Of a stretch of 64,000 nucleotides of DNA, positions 1-13,276 are shown one piece after another; position 1 is the first letter of the stretch, and every line of letters starts with the position of its first letter. Source of the stretch: Marsupella aquatica (Eukaryota; Marchantiophyta); contig OZ316892.1 of NCBI GenBank assembly GCA_973895155.1, forward strand, positions 23,932,001 through 23,996,000, written 5' to 3'. The position numbers and the translations under genes are program-made. The notes beneath the pieces are model-generated. The model was not told where the DNA came from and ran no database searches. It saw only the letters and a program-made list of their open reading frames with translations.

Positions 1-3000
1 TCAGACTATTTACAATCACGGACAGCCTGTGCCTTTAGTATCAAGCTTTCAGTGCAAAACAGGTGCATCCTAAGCTTCATACATTTCGTGTGTAGCCTGA
101 ATCCTCACAATCGCATGTTTTCACCAACAAAATAAACAAGTCTGCTGTTTAAGTCTATTCCTGATAATAAAAATGCGAAGCCCAGGAGTTGGACATGAAC
201 AGTCAATCCATGCAAGACCCTGATTTAATTTACCCCTCCTGCTGCGCCCGAACTCCCTACCTCAGCACTCTGAGCAATGTGTGCTGTCGAGCACTGCTGA
301 TAACATGGAATTCAGGAATACACATTTTGACTAAGGAATGTCGCATTGCAAAGCAGTCGTCCAGCTCAGGTTCGTAGCACATCCAAGCATCCAAGCAGCG
401 CAGCGCTGCACAGCGCAGCAAGCTCATTGTTTTGCAGCATAGCTTAGCCGGCCCCCGTTTTGCAGCGCAGCAAGCCATGTGGGGTTCACAGTGGAGGCCC
501 CCGTTTCTGCAGTGCAGCGCAGCTAGGCCCTGTCCCCCATTTTGCAGCGCAGCCAACTCACATTCATTTGAGACTCACATTCAATCAAGAGTCACATTCA
601 ATCGAGAGTCCTGCTATGCCAACGTGAGATCGATCCATTCAATCGAGAGCCATGCCATGCCAATCTGCTTCCCCTGCCATGCCAAGGTGCGAACCTGCCT
701 TATTGCTTCTCATCCCAGAACGTGGGCAACCTCAGGAAGTATCGACAGCCAGGTCAAGGAAGGAAGGATGGAAAAACTACGCAGCCAACTAACCTTCCGT
801 TAATGACAGACCTAGCCCACTTAAGTTCCGTTAATGAGAGACCGGAAATGCATATTGTGCTGTCAATGAAGGTCATCGTGACACTGTAATTTGTCTGTGT
901 CCATCGGGGTCGTTCAAGCAAACGTGTGTGTCCATCCGAGCTTTCGGTTGGAGTTTTCCACCTTAAAAAATTTCTAAGTCATATAATAGGTTTGGTTTTC
1001 TTCTTTTTTCCACATAAAATTCCTGTCTTTTATTGAAGTACTCATGCTTGAAAGTACTTCAATTTTCAAGTATTGTCTTGCCTGAACCTTCCTTCAGATG
1101 AAGTAATAGTTTTGAGCGCTATTTGGGTGCTATGGTTTTAAAAGTTGTATTTTGTAAATAAATCACATGGGGACTTGAATAACTCTTTGATGCTATTTTT
1201 TCCAAAGGTTTATTTGGAAATAAATCACATCAGACTTGAGCATTTGTTTGGTGTTATTCTTGTGAAAGGTATTTTTAGATGTAAATGATATCACATCTGA
1301 TAATGTGAGCACTTACGTAGAGTATTTCAGGCAATTTACACACTGCCACTTACACATCGAAGCATGTGCAAAAAATATTACCATTAAAGCCGCATCAGCA
1401 AAAGTGACTTCACAATGCCACTTGCAAAATGTATTCTTTAGCTTAGTACACAAGGAATCAATTGCATTCACAAAAATGAGCATACTTAGAGCATGCACAT
1501 AATAACAAATGTAAGAAGAATTAAATGACCTTAAAAATCCATTGTTGGTGCAACAACCACAAAATTAGCTATCAATAATCATAGTGCAATTCATGTCTTT
1601 GTGTTTAATTTTCACTTTGCGTGTGACACTCTGTGGCCAGTCCAATCTGTAAAAATTATAAAGGCATTAAAGACTACAAATACATGGAAAACTAGTTGAC
1701 TGGACACACCTGATTGACTGATGTCCATAGCACTACGTACCATGTTGGAATTAAACAAGTAAAAAATGATCACACAGGTCATGAGGAAGGATTGCAGGGA
1801 CAAGGGCCCAGTGAAGTCCATTTGAAAAGTGAGGGACTCATCAGGGATATGTTTACCTAGAGTGTCCCCATCAGTCTTTTGCTGGTGTCTTGGAGGCAAT
1901 GGTTTCTTTCACTTAGTGACAAAATGGTTGCTTTTACTTAGTGACAAAATTTGGCTAGATTACACCTCTCTAAAATGTCTTGGCCATTTTGGGGAGACAT
2001 GTACTACGAGATGGACCCGTAATATGAAAAGTATTACTTATGGACCCCATGTGGTATCCAAAACCAATGATAGACCTTAACTCAAAGCATCCAAAACCTA
2101 CAATAGTGAGGTCTCAGGGGTCCATCGTGTCACACTTTTCAGTTTAAGGGTCCATCATGTAACACTTTTCAGTTTAAGGTCCATCAAGTATCTCTTCCAC
2201 TTTTGGCGCAAATTCCCTTGATTTCCATAGTGCGGTAGCCAGTTTCCCACCTAGCCATACACCCCATCATCCAGACTCTACTCTCATCCTCAGATCTAGG
2301 GATATTTGACGGTCACGATTATTCTATAAAATCAGATACCTCCGAGCATCTTTTCCTTTACACAAGGTGACATTCCCTGAAATTAAAAACCTAAACAATT
2401 AGGCTTCCCTCCCGTTGGGCCGATTGCGAATCTCTGCTCCATTTTCGCCCCGGGAGAAGGCCCCGCCGTAGATACCGGGTCGGGTCGCTTTCTTCCCCGT
2501 CCATCCTGGCCGTTCGCTTTCCTGTCCTTGACAATTCAATTTCATTTCACAACCGTACCGTACGCTACAGTCTACTTAACGGCTAGTCGAGTCTAGACAA
2601 CTGTGGTAAGATGGGCCTATGTTTTGACCGCCTACTGTCAGCGTGGTCGGCGAATCTAGGGTCAACATTGCGCAGTCTGGGGACTGCAGTAATCTGAGCC
2701 TTCCATCTGAGGGTAAGGACTGTTCCCGGGATTCGTGTGACACTGTTACTGGACTGTACTGGGGCGATAAACCTGCCCTACTGCACATCTGGATGTACCT
2801 GATGTAGTGTGACTGTTCGCAAAGTCAAGGGTGAAGGGTGTGGTGGGACGCATGGGACCCACCTGTACTTTTGGAATTGGGAGCAGACTATTTTTGAAGG
2901 TTTTGGCAACGGTGGCCAATATGACCTTGTGTGAGGGAGAAGATGCTACAATTGATTCTATACTAGCCAGATTAGTGCTTCTTTGAACATAAATAGAGAT

Positions 3001-5300
3001 GAATAGAAACGAAGACAAAAATTATATTGTAAACCAAGATGCTCCTGTTCATCTTTGCCTCCATCCGTTTTTTCCCCACCCTCACTTCTATTTTGCCTTT
3101 ATTGAGAGTCACTTCTAGTTTTGTCATAGTATAGAGTCAATGTCAGTTTTGTTAATCTTTGCTCCCATTCCTGTTTTTTGGGTTCACTTTCACTTTTCAG
3201 TTTTGTCCTATTGAGAATTAGGGTCACACAAGGTCTTGGCCATTGAGAATTTGGAGCATTATGAAACTTCTACTCTACTGTTACTAAAAGTAGTAAAATG
3301 AAACCTTTGGCCTTAAAACATATTACGCCCTGTTTGAGGACAATAATAGCCCTAGTCTTTTGGGGGTATTATGGCAATGACATAATAGGGAGTGTCAAAG
3401 CACAACTGTAACTCAGTTATGTCACAGGACATAAAACATTGTTAGGGTCAGGACAAAATAGCTAGGGGCTACCAAAATAGGTACACCCCATAAGGGTTAT
3501 ATGTCCAAACAAATAAAGCAGTAACACTTTGGTGAAGGGAGGACTATTCACATCTTTAGGAAGTCTCAAACCAGCTTTTCCATGAAGGTTATTCATGACC
3601 GGAATGCTCTGGGCTGTGTTGCAGATAAGAAATCTGTGGTTACCAAACAAAACTACTGCTACTAATTCAGGCGGTCAATATATGCACCGGCATCTGCACT
3701 AAAAATCATTCTGTCTGAATGCATTAGAGCCCTTTAAAATTAGTCTGTGCCTTTAAAAAAACAATAGTCAGTGGGCAGGTGTTATAACCCTAAATCAAAA
3801 TTCCTGTGTATGAAATTTGCCTAAGTAAATTGGGTTCTAGGACAGGGTCATGGACTCAAATTTTCCACAAGGAAAAATTGGAAAATTTCAGGAAATGTAC
3901 AGCTATTCTACTATTGGAAGGCAATAAGTATATAGTAGTGCATCTCTGAACCGTTTGTATATGTTAATAAGGGCAGTTTCAGTAATTGTCTGCCACACAT
4001 AGGTTCAATGAATACCTTAGACCATATATTCACCATTACAAGATGTAAATGGGTGACATGGCACGCAGATTGTGATTTGCCCAAATGCTTCTTTACTCAA
4101 TTGCTGCCCATAGCATATACAATTAAGGTCATCTGGTTACCTTTACAAGACATACCGGAGACCATATTCCTCAACCTTTTTTGTCTTCCAGGGCAGGTGG
4201 ACATTTGTTCGGGGTACCACAGTGCTGAACTTCCATGCAGAGTAGAACAGTATCAAAGACACACAAGATGACGTTTGACTCTCTTGATGAACATAGAGTT
4301 TCATGCATGAAGAACAGTGACTGGACAAGGAGCACAAAAGATGAACATGTTACTAATAAAGTGCAAGGCAAATATATTTTCAAGGGCTGCTGTCTAGAGT
4401 GAAGCCTGTAGACCTTAACTTGCAATAGGACAAACTGAAAAGGGACTCTCAATAAGGACAAATACAAGTGAGGGTGAAAAAAAAGAGGGATGGAGGTCAT
4501 GATGAACTCTATTTACAGGAAAAATACCAAGGCAAAAATAACAAAGGGTATTACATATATTGTACAGTCCTGTTTAGAGGGCTTTAGGGGATATACTGCC
4601 CCCCAAAATGAGGGCTTAGGTTTATGTTTTGAGGGGCTTTTACTATCCAGAGTGCTTTGGAAAAGGACAATTTTTATTTTTCCAAATATTGGGGTAAAAG
4701 TAGAGGGGAATCTTCGTAAAGAGGTGATCCAAATCTAGACATGGCATTCTTCTCCAAGAGTGCTTGAAAATACCAAGGGAGGGAAAAATCAAGAAGGCCC
4801 AGCACTGGTACATTAAAGGGGAATTCTGGTCCAAGACTTTTCCCTTTTTCACATTACTCTCCTCTACCATGACTCCACAATTAAAAAAAAAAAAGGTACC
4901 CAAAATGGTGTGGATCCAGGGTTTGACTAAAGGGCACTTTAAGAAAAAATAAAAAATTACATAGTTTTACCCCTACCAACCACAACGCGTTTCCTTACCT
5001 GTAATCACACATCATCAAAATGTGTTAATATATAGCGTGGACTCAAAGAAGATAACCAGATTTCAATGAAGCCACAATAGATCTCTAGGTCTGTCAAATT
5101 TCTCATGTATTTTTGCAACTCAAACAGAGTGCATTTTAGTTACAAGGAATATTCCCAATGAGTCCATCCTCAAGGGTCCAGGACTCCAGGGGAGGATCAT
5201 CATGATATGGAGTGATGGAGTTCAAAGTATATGTCATATTTTGGACCCCTAATGGCTAATGCGTTTGACCTTGGGGCAAGGGACACAGTCGTGGACTCAT
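1..5300. other. Intergenic, no supported gene
   Basis: No convincing gene is visible. Short open frames here lack start context, splice partners or recognisable motifs. Visible sequence features are a stretch at about 390-560 with repeated GCAGCGCAGC-like words, a 30-bp tandem pair at 2117-2177 containing 'tcacacttttcagtttaa', and otherwise AT-rich single-copy-looking DNA. A weak integrase-like relic at 1612-1899 on the minus strand is listed separately. Confidence 0.6.
1612..1899 (-). pseudogene. Possible retrotransposon integrase-core relic
   Basis: A 95-codon minus-strand frame contains 'QMDFTGPL' followed by hydrophobic stretches, reminiscent of the start of a retroviral-type integrase core, where a catalytic Asp sits in a D(F/Y)xGPL context. 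Nothing upstream or downstream continues the domain: I see no second Asp, no DDE Glu and no LTR. If it is real, it is a small degraded fragment. It could equally be a chance resemblance. Confidence 0.25.
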
Positions 5301-5390
5301 AATGCAGGGGCAGCATCTCGTCGCAGACTCAGAGACTCTTCTTCTCTGCATGTTTATAGCTCACAATCATGTTGACGACACTGCTATGTC

Positions 5391-5462
5391 TGCTAAATTC
5401 AGATGTTCATTTATTGATCATTTCACTGCTAAATTCAGACGTTCATTTATTGATCATTTCAC
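5391..5462. repeat. 36-bp tandem duplication
   Basis: Two adjacent 36-bp copies begin with 'tgctaaattcaga' and end with 'tgatcatttcac', differing at one base (t/c). They lie about 1 kb upstream of the LRR gene's start codon, in its leader or promoter region. Confidence 0.9.
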
Positions 5463-5915
5463 TGTTTCGTCTCCCCCAATCGGGATCATGCTTTCTCTTT
5501 GCTTGCATCGCTAGAATTCTACCATTTCTACCTGCTCCCCCTCTCTCCTACGTTTGTGTGAGTGTCTGCATCCCCTGGCCCACTGGCTGTCTGGGTATCA
5601 GCCCAAAGGCCAAAAACGTCAGCACGTTGTACTGTGCTCGACTGCATTACTCCATCATTCGTTTCATTCATCAGCCCGTCAGCTCGTCTTGTCAGTCTTC
5701 GTCAAGCTGCTGCTTCTCTTGATGACTTGTCTCTGCTGGCGTGTTGTTCACTTTCTGAACCTCATGAGGATCGATAAGTTGTCAGATCATCACTAGCGAG
5801 GTTCCTCACTCTGCAGTGGACTTGACTCTTTGGAGTACGGAAGCTTTTTGGATTTCAGCAAGCGAATTTAGAAAGAGGGGTTCAGTGAGGGCGAGCACAT
5901 TCAAACATTGAGCCG

Positions 5916-6243
5916 GTCAATTTTTCATTGGGATGAGGGACAGCTTACTCTTCGGCTCGGGGACTGAAGGAGGAGGTTGACAAGCGCCAACTTAGTGTTT
6001 TTCTCTGGAACAGTGGTCGGAGAGGCCTGGATGTCTGGGTGATGAAGCTTCAGGATTGATTTGCAGCCGAAGTGGTCAATTTCCCATTATTTGGGATGAG
6101 AGCAAGCCTTCGGTTTGAGGACTGAAGGAAGCTGGGGATTGACAATTATAGACGAGGGTCCCAATTTCTCCAAGTTTTTCTCGACATTGGTTGGAGTGGG
6201 CTGGCTGGCTGGGTGATCAAGTCTCAGTGTTGATTTGCAGTCC
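5916..6243. repeat. ~160-bp imperfect tandem duplication upstream of the LRR gene
   Basis: Two diverged copies (about 5916-6066 and 6070-6243) share in the same order 'ggtcaattt', 'gggatgag', 'ggactgaagga', 'ggtgat(g/c)aag' and 'gttgatttgcag' or a close variant. They lie in the likely promoter/5' leader of the PIRL-type gene. No open frame runs through them. Confidence 0.7.
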
Positions 6244-6506
6244 AGCTTTCGTGTCTCGCTGGCGTAGGTCCTTCTCGGGCCAATTGCAGCGAGGTGTTTT
6301 GGTGTGTTGGATGTGGATGTAAGTCTTCAATATTTTCTCTTATTTTGGAAGCGTTTGGATCTACGGCGGGCCAGATCGATCACACGAAGAAGAACAGTAA
6401 AGCTATAGTTGCGGATCTCTTTTGAGGAGTCATTGAGAAGTCACCGGATTAAATTTTGAGTCGACGCGATCAAAAGAGTGCAGCTAGAGTGGGGAGGGAT
6501 CATTCG

Positions 6507-9500
6507 ATGACGGCTGCAACAGTAGTAGAGGGGAAGCCGATGTTGGAGAGCCTCGGGCACAGACCAGGCCGTGAGGCGGTGGATGAAGCCAGGCAGTCGA
6601 TGGCCAGGATTGATGACCTGATGAATGAGAACTTGAGGAATCTTTTGTTGACGGCGCCACCTTCTGGGGTGAATGTTATGGAATGGAGAGAAGCTCAGGT
6701 GACACTTCTTGCCACGCATGTTTCTTCCATTCTCTAGAGGAAGGAATAAGAATCCTTACGTGCAGACCAGGTCACACGGGATCCTGTTTCTGTTCATGTG
6801 AATGTTAAGTATTCCCGTAGCTTGAATCGTATTGTCATCTTTTACTCCTCTAGCTCTCCACATGTAGTCTTGGGGTCCGGACGCCAGGAGTATGACATCT
6901 TGAAAGATTCGGTGCCAATTTTGAACGCACCAAGACAGTGAATCTAGTGTAAAGTACAGTAACGGTGTGGTAGATGATTTGGCAAAGAGCTGACCAGCTT
7001 AAAGCACACACTTGTTTCGCAAGTCTAAACTATCTGGAGAACGAAACCACTGGAACTTATGCCGTGCAGTATGGTGCGAGAGCCTCTCTTTGGTAAAATG
7101 CACGTGAGAACAAGTAGAAGGGCCTTCAGATTGTGGACAGCATAGGTCATGCAACGCTGATAAGGTTGGTGTCCTCTCTTTGGTAACTTTCACGTGAGAA
7201 TAAGTAGAAGGGCCGCCAGATTGCGGATAGTCAAGGTCCAAGCTGCAATGGTGGGTATCCCCAAATGATTTGAAACTGCGAGCAAGGACGTGGAGCCTGC
7301 AAAACGAGTCGTTTCTGAGCAACGGTGGTTAAAAGGCCGACGACTCACCTGTCAACGACGTGACTGATTGTTCGTCCTGTCCCGTTCTTAGTTGCATGTA
7401 GAACCATGGTCTTCATGTCTGTCCACGACAGTCGAAGCGAGTGTCACAGTATCTTCTCTGTTTGAGAAACGAATCCGACCATTGATTTCTAATCGAACAT
7501 TTCTCGTCGGTAGCTTTTTCGGTCGTCGTGTTCGCATGGATTAGATATTACCACATTAGTATTCGATCCTTCTAAGTTCGACCTTCCTAGTTGTTCGAAA
7601 CCAGAAGTTTCGGCAGCCAATCTGTGCATTGTCCAATGTATTCGAAATGTCTGGTCTACTATTGGTGACCTGTTGAGAGAAACACTGTACTTGGTTTTCT
7701 TGGATAGCAATCACCGTCTTCCAAAATTTAGTCTGCCTCAAGCGTACTGCTTTTTGAGGCAGACGGTACCTAACACGAGGACCTTAGTCTGCCTTTTTAA
7801 GTACAGTGTTTCTCTCAGCAGGTCACCAATACTAACATTTGAGGCAGACTGTACCTAAAACGAGCAGATTAAAAAAATTCCTGATTAAATTTTCAGAGTA
7901 GATATGTTCTCGACGAGGTTCCCGAGCGAGGTTCTCTAGTAGTTTTAAGTTGATGTAGAGGAATTGAGCAAAATTGTACAGGAATTGAGCCACAATTGTC
8001 ATGAATAGATCGTGTGTGAGTCAGTGTCAGTCGTTCCCGGACCGGCCTTTCTGTACTAATCGCGTGCCAAAACTTCTTCCAGCAAGACGCACCGATGACC
8101 GTATGTGGAGAATTCCAGTCGAGGTCCGTTTAAGCTTCTGAATCCATAGTAGAAACCCAATAGACCTCAAACCACAGTTTCCGCACGATACTCGACGAAT
8201 TCCATGAAGCTGCAGAAGCACTGAAGCCCATCACATAAGTAAATGTCATCATTGAACCCAGGCCTTGTTAGCCCCTTGTGCTGGAGTCCATACAAGACTG
8301 TCTCTATCGCCCAAATCTGTTACAGTGGAAGATAGTTTGTGCTCCGGAGTGTAGAAGAACCAACTTCACTTGAGGCAAGATGCGGTTGCCAGTTTGGAAT
8401 GCACAATTTTGTTGCTTTACTGTTGGGCTTATGCTCAAAACATTCCACACCTGACACTGTTCCGGGGCACTTCTTGGGCCGTCATGATTGTTTACTTCTC
8501 GGCAAGGAACTAACCGAAGAGCAGTGCCTGTCTGGAGCTCCCTACCTCTCATTTTAGGCTCTTTCGGGTGGTGTTGTTTTCCTATCCCAATCCCGTTCTT
8601 GACGATGTCTCTGAATAACTTCCTTCGGCTCATTGAGTCCTGTTGGTAGTATTTTGCCTCGATTTAGCTTTCTCTTGTACTATGGGATACTGGTTATGAA
8701 TGCTCTGTACATGATATACAGGAATTGGCGCTGAGAGAACGGGCGGAGAAGGAGAAGATACCGTACCAGTCTGTGATCCTACTGGACGACCTGCATCAGT
8801 CTTATGAAGAAGAGCAAGCCAGGAATGGCAAGACGTTTGAGACGTCAGAGAATGCATTACTGAGCACAGACGTAAAGAGCCATGCAGAAGCTGTTCATCT
8901 CCTTCAAAACGCTATGAAGAACAAGAAGGACAAGCTGGACTTGACCAATCGACTTCTGTCACGCATCCCTGAGTCATTTGGGCAGATTGTTACCCTCGTG
9001 AGCTTGAATCTGTCCGATAATCAACTTAAGGTGAGGAATATAACCTTAGTTGCATGCTTTTAAGAACATTTCTTTGCATTGGCGTTTCGGCGGTTTTGCC
9101 AACAGGATCAGTTTCTCAAAGTTTCAGTCCTCACACAATGTGGGAGGATGACCTGAAAGGATTAAAAACAGTGACTCTGAACTCTGATATCACAACTTGA
9201 GTTCACTAACATGACTATATCTAGAGAACTCGTTACAGGACAATCATGTTTGCAAATCTAGAAGATATGTTTCGGGTTTCAAAGCATTGCTCATATTTGC
9301 TTGTTTCAATTTCATTTCGAGATCTTGGTGGCTGGCGCATATATGTAAGTTTACAAGATCGACGCTTCAGATTTTCTGTTCCATGATCATCACTGTAATG
9401 GACAATTTACTAGAGTGAGACTTCAGTTGACCACACTTCATGGAGTAGCAACGTCACTAATAAGTGTACTCTGTGACACGCTGGATGTCCACAGTCGAGT

Positions 9501-10596
9501 GATTCAGTCGCTGATTCAATTTGTTCTGTGCATCTCTTGTTTGCAGTCCCTACCAAAGTCCCTCGCTGGCCTTGTCAACCTCGAGTCTTTGAAAATCAAT
9601 TCAAATCAGCTCGAAACGTTTCCAGAGTCAATCGGATCGCTAACAAAGCTGAAGTACCTCGATGTTTCTAGCAATGCCCTCAACAAACTGCCTGAGAGCA
9701 TTGGGCGTTGCAGGTGACCATATCTTGCACAATTTGTTATGAAATCCTGTGGTTTGCGCAACGTAGTGGCTTATATTGCATGATTTTCTCCCTAAAGTAT
9801 TTGATATTGCCAGGTGACCCTAATATGTCTTGTCACCATGCATGTGCCTCCGTAGGAAAATTTAGAGGTTTGGGATGTGCCTGACGTCTGGCATGTGCAA
9901 TGCAGCTCACTGCTGGAGGTCAATGCGAACTTTAACCACCTTGAGTTCATACCCTCAAGTTTCGGATTTATGTTGGTATGCTTGGAGAAGTTGGAGCTCC
10001 ACTTGAATCGGCTCAAGACTATACCACCATCGGTCTGCCAAATCAAATCTCTCAAGCACCTCGATCTGCACATGAACAAAATGAGGGCCCTCCCAGCATC
10101 GATCGGGAACCTTACTCAATTAGAGTTCTTGGATGTGAGCAGCAATTTCAATGACTTGGTCTCCCTGCCTGAATCTGTTGGTGATCTTGTTTCTCTGACA
10201 CACTGCGATTTGAGCTTCAATCAAATCAAGGAACTACCAGACGCCTTAGGTAGACTCGAAAAGCTGAGAACGCTCAAACTGGAGGGAAATCCATTGGTGG
10301 TTCCACCGATGGACGTGGTGGAACACAGTCATGATGCCGTAATGGCGTATCTGCACCAAAGATATGTCAATAACACTGCAGGTGACTTACAAGTTTCTGC
10401 GAGTAGCAAGACCCTGCTTTATAATGGTAAAAACGACTACAGTCCATGGGTTCCTGCTTGTGCTGGAAACTCTCCTCTCGCTGCATGGATGGGTAGCATC
10501 TGCGGAAATATGGGGAACGTTCTCAGTGGTGGGAAAGGTGACTTCCTTGGATTTCAACAGTACCAGAGAGATGAAATGCTTGGGCAAAGACTTTAA
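6507..10596 (+). CDS. Plant intracellular Ras-group-related LRR protein (PIRL-type)
   Basis: Four coding exons with GT-AG introns and consistent phases: 6507-6698, 8722-9030, 9547-9713, 9906-10596, giving 1,359 nt or 452 aa. ATG 6507 is the first ATG after an in-frame TAA at 6450. Residues ~18-90 carry the family's charged N-terminal segment ('LGHRPGREAVDEA', 'VMEWREAQELALRERAEKEK'). About ten LRRs of the short 'LPxSIGxLxxLxxLDLSxNxL' type run from ~135 to ~358. The tail ends 'DEMLGQRL', like the DPYLDQQL-type ending I recall for Arabidopsis PIRL9-class proteins. PIRLs resemble Ras-binding SHOC2/Sur-8-type LRR proteins, are intracellular, and several act in gametophyte development (family knowledge). 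Intron 1 is 2.0 kb and holds inverted and direct repeats. No lesion is seen. Which PIRL subgroup it belongs to is uncertain. Confidence 0.93.
7072..7236. repeat. Direct repeat pair in PIRL intron 1
   Basis: Two ~65-bp copies (about 7072-7137 and 7173-7236) share 'ctctctttggtaa', 'cacgtgaga' and 'aagtagaagggcc' in order, spaced ~100 bp apart. Each copy includes the G-box-like hexamer CACGTG. They are intronic. Confidence 0.75.
7661..7830. repeat. 32-bp near-perfect inverted repeat in PIRL intron 1
   Basis: Arms 7661-7692 and 7799-7830 are reverse complements over 32 bp with one substitution, which would be a G-U pair in RNA. The arms contain 'gagagaaacactgtactt'. The 106-nt spacer holds a second, perfect 11-bp inverted repeat (7731-7741 gtctgcctcaa and 7754-7764 ttgaggcagac). 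The word 'gaggcagac(g/t)gtaccta' recurs just outside at ~7840. A degenerate MITE or a transcribed hairpin would both fit. Confidence 0.85.
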
Positions 10597-13276
10597 GCTT
10601 CCTTTACTCCGATATAAATACAGCCGCAGACAACGACAGACTCGAGATATGTGTATCTAGTTAGATAAGGACTTAGGGGAGGATACCCTTGAAATCTTCT
10701 CCTAGTCTGCCTTCCCAAGGCAGTTTTTGACGATCGTAGGACGTCAGCTCCAGATCCATCCGCTCTTAACAGTTAACTTTGTTGTCTTCCCCATCCCCAG
10801 AGAAATGTTTTAGACTTTGCTCAGTTTTCCACGGAAAGGAAGTTTTCCTTCTCCGGACAAGAGCACTTACCCGGTACCTATTGCTGTTTCAAAAGCAGGG
10901 GAATATTTGGTACTCTTCCAGATCGACAGCTTGTCATGAAAGTGTCACCAACTTCAATGGACAATGGCTGGTGTCGAACCAGAAAACAAAGTTATGTAAT
11001 ATATAACTTGAGCAGGTTATCAAATATTATGTAAAAGTATATGTTATTCATTCTGGAGTTCAAACCTCTGAAATGCTCGAGGACGCCGGTGAGTGGAGTA
11101 GGATCTTAGTTTGGGACTTTATATGGCTGTGCTGAGTGGTTACCTCCGAGTTATTAGTTAGATACCTTTAATTTTCATTCCATTGGAACCTGCAAAGATC
11201 AGAAGGAATCGTGGTATTAATAACAGTACTTACACCTTGGTGCCACTCATTTTGAAATTCATTGCAGTCATGGGTGAGAAGTCACTTCCATAGCAATGGA
11301 AAGTCACAACTACAGCTGCAAACGAAGATTCTGATTTCACATTCTACCACCGGGACTACCACTCGAACTTAGTTACTGGTGAAATCTGGAAAAGTGAAGC
11401 GCTTCCACGTTTCGAAACACATTAGAAAACTCAAGGTCGAAAATCTACAAACAAAACTCCCCATGGCTCACGTCCGTTTCCAGGCACTTATTACATGAGT
11501 AGCAGGACTTTATCGATGGAAAATTGGGAGGACGTCTTTCTGCCTTACCTCAAACTTTATTCGAGATAATTTTGTGCCCTTCGTAGTAATCTCATGATGC
11601 AAAGAACATAAATGACGCTGTCGATGAGGACAGCTTTAGCCCAGGTGCTGGTCGCCCTGCAGGGGTAAACTTGTGCGTATACTGGACTATCTGCACACAT
11701 TTTCCCGCACATTTTCTCCTTCACACCATTGTAACGTCAGTTTTAGTACAGGATGCCAGTTTGCCCTCGATGCTGTCCGCGCTAGTTCTAAATAGTAACA
11801 ATGGGGGCATTTTATAGTTTATAAGGACATGTATTACTTGCATGAAAAATCCAGGAAACTGGGATGCACAGATTGCCATGAAGTAGGTTTTGTTCTGTGT
11901 CACACTAGCCCAAAAGCAACCTTCAAAATCTCAAAGATTTCCGTGAATTGAACATTTTGTGCATGAACTGCTCTCCATACACTAGGAAAATGATGCCATC
12001 TCCAAGATGTGGTGGAGTTTGGCGGACTTACTATCGGTGATTGACAAATACTCAGGTCAGAACTGCTTCGGAGGTGCAATAAAGTTCATTACCAGAAGTG
12101 CAATTGACATGATTATGAACAACACGTCTAAATTGTTTCTGATAAACACTTGATTTGACATTACAGTAAAGTCCAGGAACTCTATTCGGGCAGAACTTTA
12201 TCCTTTTGCAGTGATCACAGGATTTGAAAGAATTTTAATTTAACTTTCTCAGCCCGACATCATCAAAGCTCCAAAGCTCTGGCTATGGAATTGAAAAACT
12301 ACAGGGATTACCGATCCGTGCCAAGAGACTCTAGCTCGAAACCTTGGCTATGACAAAACCCCCACCCGTCAAACGTATTTCTTCAGACATCAATGGAACA
12401 AGTGTTGTTTTCTTTGACGTCTCCTGCCGAAATCCATCGAACCATCTCTTCAAATTTTGTTACTCCAACCTCACAGCTCAGGGGGAGCCTTCATGACTTC
12501 CTTTTGAGATAATGTCCTAAATCATGCTATTATCCCAACGAGAGAGATGGTTACGTCCTCTCACTGAAGTCGTAACGTTATTAAAAACAGAACAAAAGTT
12601 CCATGAATTGGTGAATGCCGTGACCATTCTAAACTTCCTATCCTGACAAACCTGTTAATACTACTTCTGGATCATTTTCAGCGTATCAGACATACCAACA
12701 GAGCCGGAAGAGAGTCTTGACGCTTCACATAGCATTAAAGAATTGACAGATCAGGCAGTGGGACATCCAAAGGAACCCACATTACCAATTCAAAACCGTA
12801 CGAAAGAGAGACACAAGTAGAACCTAAGCCCAGCGCCAAGCGAAGTATGAATTAGCTAACATTTGTGGAAAAAACAACAAAAACTATACAGATGATACAG
12901 GCTTGCTCTCCTTACGATGAAACCATGATGAAAATTGCTCCGCACCCTGACTACCATGAGGAAAACAAATACACGGGTAATCACTTCTACTCATACGCGA
13001 CAGATCACTTACGCCATCCCAACAATGTATGTCTCTGGAGTAATCGGATGGCAGCTGGTAATGACAATAATTCTAAAGACGGAGTTTCCTATTCTCCTCT
13101 TCTGATGCATCAGATATTGTTTTCACCAGGTTTCTCAGCAGATTGATTGATCTGACTCGACCGGGAATGAGAACAAAACTCCACTCTGACAATTTGCCAC
13201 CTTGAATCTATCCGTCCCGGATTGAGCACAACCTTTGCCATTGCGCTGACAAGTCTCATCATGTGGCTTGATAATC
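10597..13276. other. Intergenic / 3' flank, no supported gene
   Basis: This 2.7-kb interval separates the LRR gene from the convergent minus-strand membrane-protein gene. Open frames are short and unmatched by splice signals. The 93-codon plus frame at 12865-13146 has no recognisable domain and abuts the other gene's 3' end. The first few hundred bases probably include the LRR gene's 3' UTR. Confidence 0.6.

Noticed and set aside
7556-7858. Two small open frames on opposite strands with similar peptides
   Set aside because: The similarity is produced by the intronic inverted repeat, not by related proteins.
12865-13146. 93-codon plus frame
   Set aside because: No homology that I recognise, weak start context, and it overlaps the 3' flank of the convergent gene.
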